From Sclerotinia nivalis (Eukaryota; Ascomycota; Leotiomycetes; Helotiales; Sclerotiniaceae): a stretch of 64,000 bases of DNA. The DNA is taken from positions 992,001 through 1,056,000 of the forward strand of contig JAPEIS010000015.1 of NCBI GenBank assembly GCA_029531795.1. The letters run 5' to 3'. Position 1 is the first letter of the stretch. Every line of letters begins with the position of its first letter. The notes beneath the pieces are model-generated. The model made no database searches, had not been told where the DNA came from, and saw only the letters and a program-made list of their open reading frames with translations. A program made the position numbers and the translations under genes. Positions 34,199-43,616 of the stretch are shown piece after piece.

Positions 34199-34724
34199 AA
34201 TTCATATACATACATATATACATACATACATATATTCATACCTACATAACATATTGCTTTGCGGTGTTTTTGTATGGTGTATGGAGTGGAACTATGAGTA
34301 GTGGGTGGGTGGTGATGTGATGTGAGTGGTGATGTGAGTGGTGGTCCCTGCAATTACGCTGGGCTGCGACCTTGCAATCTACTCCAACCCAAAGGAACCA
34401 GCGAAGTCGATCAGCGCACGAAATCTCGACTCCGCACCATGGGGCATCATCGTCTAACATTCTGCAAGCCGCAGAGCACATTACAAGCCCTTGCTTTTCA
34501 GCGATGCATTGACTATGATGTACCCTTCACTTCACCTTCCTGCGGTTCGCGCCGTCTTTGTCACCAACGGCCCGTTATCACCAATTATTGCAGCAACTCC
34601 TTTGTCGCTTCAAACCACCAATCCCTTTCGCTGTCATGGCTTCTTTCGAACTTGTAGCTAGAAATGAAGCTGTTCCCAGCTCAGACAATGGCATCAGTTA
34701 AAAAAGCTCCCAAATATCAAAAGA

Positions 34725-35502
34725 TCATTTAAGAAGAGAAACACTCCAGGCAAAGAATTTTACCGATGGAAAATCGAGTATGCGAGAAGTTGCCCTTTTA
34801 GGATGACCTTTCAACCACTCCTTCCTCATATCTGCAACCATCTCGTCGAATGTTTGTTTAGAGGACGTTGAAACGGATTGATTCACCATCGGACGAAAAT
34901 CTTCCCTTGCAAAGCTTTGATCTCCGTGATGCAGAAAATATATGGTGTTGCAAGGTTTCATAATTTCTATGTAACCCAGCCAGTAGCAATCGTTCTCGTT
35001 AAATGGTTGCTTGTGGTTGCTAAAGGGAATGATCCAATCACAAACGAGATGGCTATAATCAACGGCAAATTGCTCTACATCTCCGTTGAAACTCATGTCT
35101 GTAGCTGAAGAAACGGCATGGTTTGTGAAAATGGGTGTGAAGATATAGACGGTATCTACTTGGATGTTGATGTATGGATTCCTTTCTTGGAAGCCATCGA
35201 ATGCGCGATCGTAATATCTTAATGCATAACTCCGCAATTCGCTATTGATATTGTAGTAGGATTGGTACGTTCCAATCCCAGATCTCCTTTTGTGGATTCG
35301 AAGTCTCTGGATCTCCAAACGCACTCCCAATCACTTTCCACTCTTGTACAGCCACTGTTTCGCCAGAATTCTGATTCGATTTCTCGGGTCCAATTCAGGG
35401 TTGGAGCACAATAATCCGAGGCGAACGAATGATGTCGCCAAGGATCATTTTACGAATCTCTGGAGGGAAGTTATAAAAACAGATTTTGGAATTACCAGGC
35501 AT
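34725..35502 (-). pseudogene. Broken 2EXR-domain protein gene
   Basis: The minus-strand ATG at 35502 starts a typical 2EXR opening (FYNFPPEIRKMILGDIIRS then PRIIVLQP). It meets TGA at 35395-35397 after 35 codons. The same frame then resumes with PEK..GETVAVQEWKVIG..IWDWNVPILLQ and is lost at one extra base inside CAATATCAAT (about 35233-35242). The following frame carries INSELRSYALRYYDRAF, the expected continuation of the conserved 2EXR block, and runs to a stop at 34725. There are thus two independent lesions, a premature stop and a one-base frameshift, in an otherwise full-length ~255-codon gene. No intron with sensible borders removes both. 2EXR proteins are an abundant fungal family of unknown function. 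Likely a decayed paralogue. Confidence 0.72.
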
Positions 35503-36305
35503 AGCAGTTATTCAAGGAAATAATCAGAACGTTTCTCAGAGGGTGTCTTACAGTCTGATTGAGACGAAAACAGAGAGAGGCAGCTTTTCTTACCTGCACC
35601 TTTCTATTTTTGTTGCCCCTAACAAGATTAAGCGAGATAATCATTTGGTGGTAACATATAGTAACACCTTTCGCATGGGGTCTCTCCCAATGCCCAGCAT
35701 TGCCCCGCTCCTTGCTGGCCTTTTAAAATGGCTGCTTAAGGATCGGGTCGTACCTTCTATCTCTTGCCTGGGAGTTATCAATATGAAAGATTGAATAGAG
35801 TAATACCAAGCGTGGGAAAATCATATGATAACATTAGATGGTGATATTAACTGATGAAGAAGGCAACGCTTAAAATTTGGCGGTTCTAGCGGTAATGTAC
35901 TTGATTACTCTAAACACCAAATCTCATCCTGCTTAATTTTTATTTGCTATATCTTTTGAATACTAGCACAAGGTTTGAGCTCTGGAAGCCACAAATACGA
36001 AGTCTTCTGAAATCGATGCTATACAACTGGTTTGTTAGTTAGCGGGGTAAAAGCTTTCTCTACCGATCAAGATTTCTTTCAAAAGGAATTATTCTTACCT
36101 TATGGAAATCGAGATGCATGAGAAATGATTCACGAGTTTGTGTCCGCTTTGTAAGAGTTGTGAAACATGTGAATATGATATTAGACTGCTGGATATCCAG
36201 ATTCCCTTACTTTAGAGCTCATATCTTTCGAAACCCTCATATCTCTCTCCACAATCCTCAAACTACAAAAGTCTTCTCATATCTTCCTCAGTTCGGTTAT
36301 ACACA
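35503..36305. other. Intergenic, nothing recognised
   Basis: Open frames in this stretch (for example 35486-35794 on +) have no recognisable pattern. It separates two apparently decayed genes. Confidence 0.5.
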
Positions 36306-36627
36306 ATGTGTCAACTTATTAAAAGAACATTACTTTGCGGACATCCCGCGGGTCCATCATTTTGAATCCCTCCCACGCCCCAACAATGCCAAACAGCTGA
36401 ACATGCCGCTGTCTATTATAATACACGGCATTTTACAGCGATGTTCCGGAAGCAATCTATCGACAGCTACGCAAGTTGTGCGTGGCTACTGCCCGCAGAT
36501 AACTGCTTGTCGCGTAAAAGTCTTCAGCCGAAATAACTGGACTTGCTGCCAATGCCGAAGCGTAACCCCTGCTGGGACACTCACTTGTGCATGCGGTCAC
36601 GCTTCTTGCTTCGGGTGCTGGCGTTAA
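36306..36627 (+). pseudogene. Probable decayed small zinc-cluster protein gene
   Basis: The ATG at 36306 opens MCQLIKRTLLCGHPAGPSF and closes with TGA at 36363. The same frame continues with Cys/His-containing sequence (QQCQTAEHAAVYYN) to a TAA at 36534. One base out of frame, 36538-36624 then encodes NWTCCQCRSVTPAG and TCACGHASCFGC, a C-x2-C..C-x-C-x-H-x2-C-x2-C cluster like the short zinc motifs (WxCCxC..C..CxHxxCxxC) of many small mould proteins. The simplest reading is one small zinc-binding protein broken by a stop and a frameshift. A longer frame from 36118 covers the zinc cluster, but its N-terminal part looks random. Splicing could also connect the parts; no convincing intron is seen. 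Confidence 0.38.
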
Positions 36628-36972
36628 TTACACGGAGATCCTTGTTTACCAAATTGTGTAAGTTTTGTTTGATTTGTAGCGAATATCAGCTAATGAGGGA
36701 TTAGAGTGAAGTAGGTGGGGAAGGGAATGAAATGCAGTGAGTGGAATGAAGCGCAGAATGAAGTGGGGTGGAATGAAATGAAACGGAGAGGCTACTTGAA
36801 GGATCGGGGGATCAATCAAATACTGAACTTGTTTGAAGATCAAAAGTTACCAATCAAAATGATTCATCACTGCAATATCACATGTGAAGACAAACTTGAA
36901 CTTCATCTGTAAACTTCTTGTTGAATTATCCAACGCTGTTATCCTCACAATCTGAAAAGCTTACTCATTCTT
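36628..36972. other. Intergenic, GAATG-rich
   Basis: A short region with irregular GAATGAA/GAAATG repetition at about 36720-36785 and no gene. It is the 3' flank of the kinase-like gene on minus. Confidence 0.5.
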
Positions 36973-38148
36973 TCAAGAACCAATACAATCAATAGGCTTG
37001 TCACTGCATTTAGCCAACCACTCCTTAATCCTCTCTACCCCTTGTAAATCCCCCTTCTGACTATCCCTATTGGCCTCATCAACCCAACCTGGAGTATAAC
37101 TACCCTCCAAGTCAATAAGCCATAGTCGATCATTTCGATCAATCAACAAGTTGCTTGGCTTAGCATCACCCCATACCAAACCTGCAGTATGCAATTCCCC
37201 AACGAGGTTTTCAAGCCCGGTAGCCCAACGGTATCGATGCTCATAGTCAGACCGAGGCGCTATCTCTTCGAGTGTGCCCTTGTTTTCAATATAGTAAACC
37301 AGCATACCCACCAAACGCTTCATACTAAAGTTCGGATCGGCATATTGCTCATCCGCCCAATCCTGGAAATTACCATCCCCTCCCCATTTAACATCCAAAT
37401 CCTCTTTCGAAGCACGAAGCCAGTGTTGCAAGACTTCACGATCATTATCAACAACCACACTATGTAAACGACACATTTGTATATCAGAACGAGGCTTCTT
37501 CGCTTCAATAGCAACTGAAATTTGTATATGTATCCATGGTTTTTCCTTCGTGATTGTCGACAAAGGTGATAACCATGGAGGAAACTCTTTATAATAGTAT
37601 ATCGCATTATCATCAGTAATAACTTTGGTTAGACCTAGAAGGTAGGGATGTTCTTCTGGATTTGATGAAGTTGGAATAAGCCGGATTTGCCGTGAAGTTG
37701 AAGATTTCACTGACTTCAACCAATCTCCCCAAACAGATATATATTGACCGATAGGCAATCTTGATTGTCGTGGTAGTTGCCCTTTGAAATATGGCTGAAT
37801 GATAATGCTATTTTCAGCTGTTGCTATAGCTTCGAGAATCAAAAGTGGTGAATAAAGATAATCGAATAAATAATCGCATGAAGGTGGTGGATTTGGAGCT
37901 AGTTTGATCATAAGCTCTTCGAACGGTTTCTTGAGACGATGAACTTCCTCTAAAGCTTTTTCGGCATCTCGATTATCTCCAATTTCGTATGCTCTCATAA
38001 GAACAAGAGAATTTTGAAATTGTTTTAAAAGACATGGTGAAAGAGATAAATTATGTGGTTGATATTGAATTTGGAATTGTGTACCAAAACAATGTATGTC
38101 AAATTTGATAATTTCGTCATCATCATCATCATCATTTGCCTCGATCGT
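36973..38148 (-). CDS. Fungal protein-kinase-like protein (5' end unresolved)
   Basis: The frame from the ATG at 37998 gives 341 aa, but it stays open and protein-like upstream to about 38148 (Asp run, then IIKFDIHCFGTQFQIQYQP) without another ATG. The true start therefore probably lies in an upstream exon I cannot fix. The C-terminal third carries a kinase fold signature: ELHTAGLVWGDAKPSNLLID (catalytic-loop-like, Asp, Lys and Asn in the usual order) and WLIDLEGSYTPGWVD (DFG-like region with Leu-Glu-Gly). This variant is common in fungal kinase-like proteins of unknown substrate. The N-terminal region (LKKPFEELMIKLAP and surroundings) matches the helical front part of the same group. The altered DFG makes catalytic activity uncertain. 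No signal peptide or membrane segment is seen. Bounds at the 5' side are approximate. Confidence 0.75.
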   Translation of the reverse strand, partial: TIEANDDDDDDEIIKFDIHCFGTQFQIQYQPHNLSLSPCLLKQFQNSLVLMRAYEIGDNRDAEKALEEVHRLKKPFEELMIKLAPNPPPSCDYLFDYLYSPLLILEAIATAENSIIIQPYFKGQLPRQSRLPIGQYISVWGDWLKSVKSSTSRQIRLIPTSSNPEEHPYLLGLTKVITDDNAIYYYKEFPPWLSPLSTITKEKPWIHIQISVAIEAKKPRSDIQMCRLHSVVVDNDREVLQHWLRASKEDLDVKWGGDGNFQDWADEQYADPNFSMKRLVGMLVYYIENKGTLEEIAPRSDYEHRYRWATGLENLVGELHTAGLVWGDAKPSNLLIDRNDRLWLIDLEGSYTPGWVDEANRDSQKGDLQGVERIKEWLAKCSDKPIDCIGS

Positions 38149-39428
38149 AGATCACTGAAACGTTTCGAGAAAGAATCTTTGCATCATAATTATTGGGTGT
38201 TTTTTTCAGAAAGTTGATTGACAACGATGTGTTGACGTTCAACGATATTTTTATGCGAAACCCCAGCTTCCCATACTTGTGCAACCATGTCTATCATCAC
38301 ACGTGCTAGCAAGCCAAGGCGGGATGAGAAATCTAAGCGCGCGTTCTTTTCTATATCGGAAACCTCAAGTTCTACTGTAGGATATTTCCGATAGAATAGA
38401 AAATATAAGCGAGATGAAAGAGTTTATCTAAGTATCGATCTTAAAACCAATCTCGAAACTGTCACGGTTCGAAGAGTTATATAAGCCCATCACCCTGATC
38501 GGGCCCCGAGCGGCTAGCGCCTGTAGCTAGTATATATAATCCCTTCGAGATTATCGACCTTTCGATCGTTAGTTATAGATTTTAAGGATAATTGAACCCT
38601 GATTTATCAGCTCTTTACGGCAATTGTGTCACAAAAGCCTCTAAAAACCCTTCCAACATCCTTCCAACCTCCTTCCAACCCCCTTCCAAAACCCCTCAAA
38701 ATCTTCTGATTTTAATTAATTCCCTTTACATTTACCTTTACCTTTACCTTTACCTAGCTAGTAACTTCTAGTAGCTTTATAACTTTACATTTTTATCTTT
38801 TATCTTTTATATTTCAGAGGGCAGGAAATCAAAATCAAAATCAAAAAGATAACAAAGGGAGAGATACAAGATGGGAGGTGAAGGAAGGGAATAGAGAGGA
38901 AGGGGAGATGAATAGATAGAACTAATTAGAGGTAGGAAAATGGACACGGATAGAATAGGATAGAGTGATGCTTTGAGTTATTATTATACTACAACTCTTA
39001 TACTCTCACTCTCACACTCACACTCATAATCACAAAAGCAACAACAGTAAAACAAATCCCAAAAAATGTATATAAGTAATTTATCGGCTGACAATTCTGG
39101 CCAGCAAAAGTCATGATATTCGTATCTAGTTTCGTAGCTACCTATATAGCCACTACTATTTTTCTTCTTTATTTCCCCTCTAAAATCTCAGACGCCCATT
39201 CGCTTAATTTACAAAACCAACGCCTGCCTTCAAGTTCTAATAGTAAAATGTCCGCATCATATCTTTTTGATGTTGGACTGAATGTAAGAAAACGGGTATT
39301 AAGTAATACAACATGTACTTGTAGATCTTGTAATGCGCCGTATATGTGTGGTGGGTAGGCGACGGGAGGAGATTGTATAATGAAACCATTTGTACCCCGA
39401 GAGTACAATTAAAATCAGACAGACACAT
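38149..39428. other. Intergenic, with LTR-like GC-rich patch and simple repeats
   Basis: Contains a possible first exon for the kinase-like gene (38200-38340, minus), an LTR-like patch at 38460-38637, CTTTAC repeats at about 38722-38754 and AT-rich 3' flank of NAD kinase. No complete gene is recognised. Confidence 0.45.
38460..38637 (+). other. Possible solo-LTR-like segment
   Basis: The stretch begins TGTCACGGTTCG, has a TATATAAG box followed by a GC-rich block (GGGCCCCGAGCGG), and ends AATTGTGTCACA, so TGTCAC-type sequence occurs at both ends. This is the layout of a short LTR. I do not see a matching target duplication, so it is only suggestive. Confidence 0.3.
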
Positions 39429-41276
39429 TTACATGCCAAGTATGCTCATTTGTCTTCTCAATGGACTTGCACTAAGACTACTTTCTTCGCTGCCATAACA
39501 AGCCGAATCAGTATCAATATCCCATTCAACTTCTTCTTCTTCGTTTTCTTCCGTACCATCCCAAGCTTTTTGCATGGCACCACGAGTGTTCCATCTAAGA
39601 GTTCTGGATACACTATCGAACCACTCTGAGGGAGAGCTAACGACAGTTGGGAACGGGTATTGTGAAGCGGCAATGGTAACATGATCACCTTGCTTCAACT
39701 CAACACGTCCTTTTCCATCGAATGAGCAATAAGCGGTAGCTCTGGAATTACGTGGAATAGATACTCGAAGTAAAAGTGAATCTGAGAGAATCATTGGGCG
39801 GAAGGAAAGAGTATGAGGGCAAATTGGTGTGAGGAGAATGGCAGGAATATCTGGGTGGACCAATGAGCCACCAGCAGATAATGAGTATGCGGTTGAGCCA
39901 GTAGGGGTTGAGAAGATACATCCATCGGCTTGGACAACGGTCAAGAGTTCATTGTCGCCATATAACTCGAGGTTAGATATGTAAGAAGATGGTCCTCGAT
40001 CGATAACGAGTTCGTTAAGAACCTCAAATTGTTCGCCTTCTAACGCCTCGTGACCCTGTTCCTTTCCATCCCGATAAATTGTACATGTGAAGCGCATACG
40101 AAGGTTAACTCGCATACCTTCCTCTCCCATAACCTTGTTTAAATGTTCTTTGAATCGATCATATTCGAATCCAGTCAAAAAGCCTAAACTACCCAGACTA
40201 AACGATAAAATCGGTGGAACAACACGTTGAAAGAGCCAAGAAGTAAATAAAACAGTACCATCACCACCAAGAGTGAGGACAAGATCAAACTTCTCCGGTT
40301 GGCTCCAGCAAAGATCTGGTGACCAATATTTCAAGAGATGTTGAAATCGAGGTTGTGATTCAATCAATGCTGCTGCTCCAAAACGCTTCGAGTTGCGCAA
40401 TTTCGCATCAACATAAACATTAACACCAAGGTCTGAGCCATATCTTGGAGTGCTCATGAGCCAAAGTGCCAAATCCTTGGTCAAGTTAACCAACTGATTA
40501 TCTCTCGCCTTTGTAACAATCATAACATTGCGCACAGCTCTCTTGATTGGACGTCTTTGTAATTGCTTGGAAACTTCTCGCACACCAGTAGCCGTTGCCA
40601 TGAGTCGAGAATGTGACATCGATTCGTCCCCGTTAATCTCTTCGAGAACTTTTTCGATATTAACTGCATCGTCGAATCGTTGATGGTAAAAACACGGGGA
40701 TTGCAAAGAGGGAAATCGAGCTGTAGCAGGAGTGTTTCGCTGTGCCAAGTCCGACAATACCGCATTGAGTTTCTGCGACGAGGCAGTACCCGGTCTCTCC
40801 GTATGTGGTGATCTCATATTTGCTAAAGAAAGGTCTTGTGGATTGTGTTCTCTTCTTGAAGATGCCAATGCTTTCATAACAGTCTGGCGGGGTACAGCGT
40901 CAACGGACAGAGCGTTTTTGCTGTGATTATGGAAAGTTTGGGAAGCCCGAGTAGGAAATACCGGTGATGATGGAACAGAAGCCCAGTCACTCCCTACAGT
41001 TGTTGCAGCAGAAAATGTTGTAGATGCGTCAGTAGATGACTCGGATAGATCATTGTCTGGAAAGTTGGTCTCGATGGCATTTAGAGAACCAACTTGTACG
41101 CGTCGGAGATTGTCCCCAGTCTTAAGTTTTAAGTTCAAGCCATTGGATCCTAAAAAGGATTGTGCCGTAGCTGAAGGTGTAACAGCTTCATCGAATACCG
41201 TTTGAGGAGGTTGTGGGGGATGGTTAGGCTTAGTAAGAGCAGGATGAATCGAAGTAGGAGAGCGAATGTCGGACAT
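39429..41276 (-). CDS. NAD kinase (ATP-NAD kinase)
   Basis: A single exon of 615 aa. The frame is open to a TTG further up, but the first ATG (41276) is used. The catalytic half contains DLVLTLGGDGTVLF with GGDGT at residues 337-341, FSLGSLGFLTGF, VLNELVIDRGPSSYISNLELY, ADGCIFSTPTGSTAYSLSAGG and TPICPHTLSFRPMILSD. These are all hallmark motifs of the NAD/NADH kinase family (GGDGT plus the NE/D and TPTGSTAYSLSAGG blocks). It phosphorylates NAD(H) with ATP to give NADP(H), feeding reductive biosynthesis and oxidative defence. The ~220-residue N-terminal extension is Ser/Thr/Pro-rich, and the acidic C-terminal tail (EENEEEEVEWDID) is also outside the fold; both are usual in filamentous fungi. 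No clear mitochondrial presequence, so a cytosolic Utr1-like enzyme is more likely than a Pos5-like one. Confidence 0.96.
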   Translation of the reverse strand: MSDIRSPTSIHPALTKPNHPPQPPQTVFDEAVTPSATAQSFLGSNGLNLKLKTGDNLRRVQVGSLNAIETNFPDNDLSESSTDASTTFSAATTVGSDWASVPSSPVFPTRASQTFHNHSKNALSVDAVPRQTVMKALASSRREHNPQDLSLANMRSPHTERPGTASSQKLNAVLSDLAQRNTPATARFPSLQSPCFYHQRFDDAVNIEKVLEEINGDESMSHSRLMATATGVREVSKQLQRRPIKRAVRNVMIVTKARDNQLVNLTKDLALWLMSTPRYGSDLGVNVYVDAKLRNSKRFGAAALIESQPRFQHLLKYWSPDLCWSQPEKFDLVLTLGGDGTVLFTSWLFQRVVPPILSFSLGSLGFLTGFEYDRFKEHLNKVMGEEGMRVNLRMRFTCTIYRDGKEQGHEALEGEQFEVLNELVIDRGPSSYISNLELYGDNELLTVVQADGCIFSTPTGSTAYSLSAGGSLVHPDIPAILLTPICPHTLSFRPMILSDSLLLRVSIPRNSRATAYCSFDGKGRVELKQGDHVTIAASQYPFPTVVSSPSEWFDSVSRTLRWNTRGAMQKAWDGTEENEEEEVEWDIDTDSACYGSEESSLSASPLRRQMSILGM

Positions 41277-43616
41277 TGTGGATGACGAAGCCAAATACTT
41301 TCGGTGTTCTAGTCTTTTTTTTTTCCGTCGGAGATCGGGAGTCGGACCAATTTGTCATAAATACCGATGAAAACTCAAATATAATTGGATAATACAAGGA
41401 TCCTCAAACCAAACTATTATTATCGATTGGGTGCAGAGGACAAGGTAAATAATTGACGGTAGCTGGAAATCGCAGATAGGTAATGCAATGCAAGTTGAAA
41501 GATTGAGCAGTAGCAATTGTACCTAAAAGGAGAAGAAGGAGATGGTGAGAAAAGTAATCAATACTCCTTCTGACGCAACTCGGCTCTTTTCTTTTCTTTT
41601 CTTCTCTTCCCTTCTCTTCTCTTCTCTTCTCTTCTCTTCTCTTTTCTATCCTCAAAAGAGGGAACAATGCACCAAACAGGGGGGCTGAGAGAGGAGGGGT
41701 TTCCTTCAAAATTGTTTGCTTTCAGTTGCGGAGACTTTGCTGTTTTGCTGTGGATTCGGGTTTCTTTGGTGGCACAGATGGACTGATGAAAGAAGCAAAT
41801 AATAATCCACAGTGTTGTGTTCCTAAAGATTTGATTTCCAATTTCGGATATAGCGGAGGTAACAAGTACGTGCTCAGGTAGGTGTACGGTAATACCGGCC
41901 GAAAGATGGGGATGTACTTCGTATTATAAATGTTTATCTCTCAATGTGATTTCTGATCTCATGCGGGACGTAACAAATTAATAATGTCAAGTCCGAGTAG
42001 CACAAATCCTGCCAAGAAAAGAAGATGTTAATATATATATCTTGCTCTTCACTTAAAATCTAAAAATCTGCCTTCTTCAATTTCAAAGTTCAATTAGCCC
42101 CTCAATTAATTAATCGTTCCACCAATCCTAATCTGCATCAACCTTCATCAATCTTCAATATTGTTCTACCCCACACATAGAAGATAATGGAGATCAATAT
42201 CAACCCGGATGTGTGCGGAGTGCGTCCCCATCCCGTCTTAACTCCACAAATGAATTAAATAGACTCACCTTGTGATAGTATGGTATGCGAGCAACCTAGG
42301 TTACAAGCTTCTTTCTCCTGTGATATATCCTGCGTCTCGACTGCTCGTTGTGACCTCCTTTCGTGGAACAGGTTGAAAGTGTAGGATTCCAAAGTCTGGT
42401 GATATGGTTTTAGGAGGTGATAGTGATTCGGCGTGCAGAAGAAACGAGACCAAAATATGAGAAGAAACGAATGAAGATGGAGATAACTGCCGTGTCAAAA
42501 GTCGCCCGTGCAGGTATGGTGGACCGATCGGGCTGGAGAGATGGATGAGAAGTGGATTAATGCCAAAAAAAAAGTAATGTTAAGTATGCATGTGCAAAAA
42601 TACAACGGTCTAAAAACAAGAGACTGAAAAAAAAAACAAGGTAAATTAAAATAAAAAAAAGCAGAAGCTACCGGAGCTTTGCCAAAGAAATTGAAAACTG
42701 GAAACGATAGGTTGGTCTGATAGTGAAGACTAGAGAGAGAAGAGGAGATACTCTCATGGACAAGACTTTCCTTTCTATATGAGGAGAATTAGTCTGGTTA
42801 CGTTACCTACTTCAGACTCCTTCTACGATATCTCTGCCGCTGTACCTTTACAATGCTACGCTATATTTTCCCACCCAGTTACAGCTGCCACTTCATCTCC
42901 ACTATGATCGTCGAATATGGAGACGAGTTTTGAGTCTCGAAAGGATCACTGTCCCCTTCACGCTAGCGTTTTCAGTCATGGTCCAAGTCAGTATTTAGTA
43001 TAGTCAACCCGGAAAATTAGGAACATAAAAGGTACGAAGACACAAGCATGGTGTTTGACATCACAAAATACTCGACCATTGGCATGGTAATATTGAAAGA
43101 GGGATACCATTTTGTTGTTGAATTCGCAGGCGAGAATTGCTCAGTATTGACAGCATGAGTAGATATATAATAAATTTCGTCTAATCACTTTGCGGCTAGG
43201 GAGTACTCAAAAGAAGTCCAAAGTTGTCTCCGCAAAATCTGAAATTGCAATTGAGTAGTTCCTAGTTTCGTCTCCTAGTTCGAGTCGTAATAATTGTCGA
43301 ACTTTTTGAATCGGCTACCCTTATCGGATGGTTGATGGAGGATGAAACGTCCTAGGGCAATCGGGACCTTGACACATTGTATCAGACACCCGATGCACAA
43401 ATCCTTAATGCCTCAAATATATTATTTGCTCACATCTTCCTCCTCATTGGTACTCGGAAGAACAGTCTTGATCGCAACCCACATTGCGTTCATGATTCGT
43501 TTTGATATGCGGCACCAGCCTTCGTATGCATCTTTACATGTGAGCTTCCCCGTACCAAGACGAAACCTCATTACGATCCAAGTCTGGACGACAGCGGTAA
43601 AATTGATAGCCCGTTT
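41277..43616. other. Intergenic, nothing recognised beyond a pyrimidine tract
   Basis: No gene recognised in 2.3 kb. It includes the NAD kinase promoter at the left and, at the right, the 3' flank of the RRP46 gene. A/T homopolymer-rich around 42560-42660. Confidence 0.5.
41585..41649 (+). repeat. Pyrimidine tract, (TTCTC)n-type
   Basis: TTCTC/TTTTC pentamers repeated about twelve times on +, hence a GA-rich tract ~300 bp upstream of the minus-strand NAD kinase start. Confidence 0.9.

Larger units (their letters stand above)
33365..34724. other. Intergenic with a complete miniature LTR element and a gene-start-like fragment
   Basis: Holds the 332-bp element at 33867-34198 and a tetranucleotide (TTTG) run at about 33843-33858. 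A more GC-rich block at ~34345-34680 ends in a plausible but immediately closing start codon (34636-34701, 21 codons, MASFELVARNEAVPSSDNG..). That block may be a truncated gene start. Confidence 0.5.

Noticed and set aside
36118..36305. N-terminal part of a long + frame leading into the zinc cluster
   Set aside because: Composition looks random; a more family-like start (MCQLI..) lies at 36306 in another frame.
38349..38397. Imperfect inverted repeat around TTTCCGATAGAA
   Set aside because: Arms differ by an indel and no further transposon feature is seen.
41277..41294. Upstream extension of NAD kinase
   Set aside because: Begins at TTG; the first ATG is at 41276.
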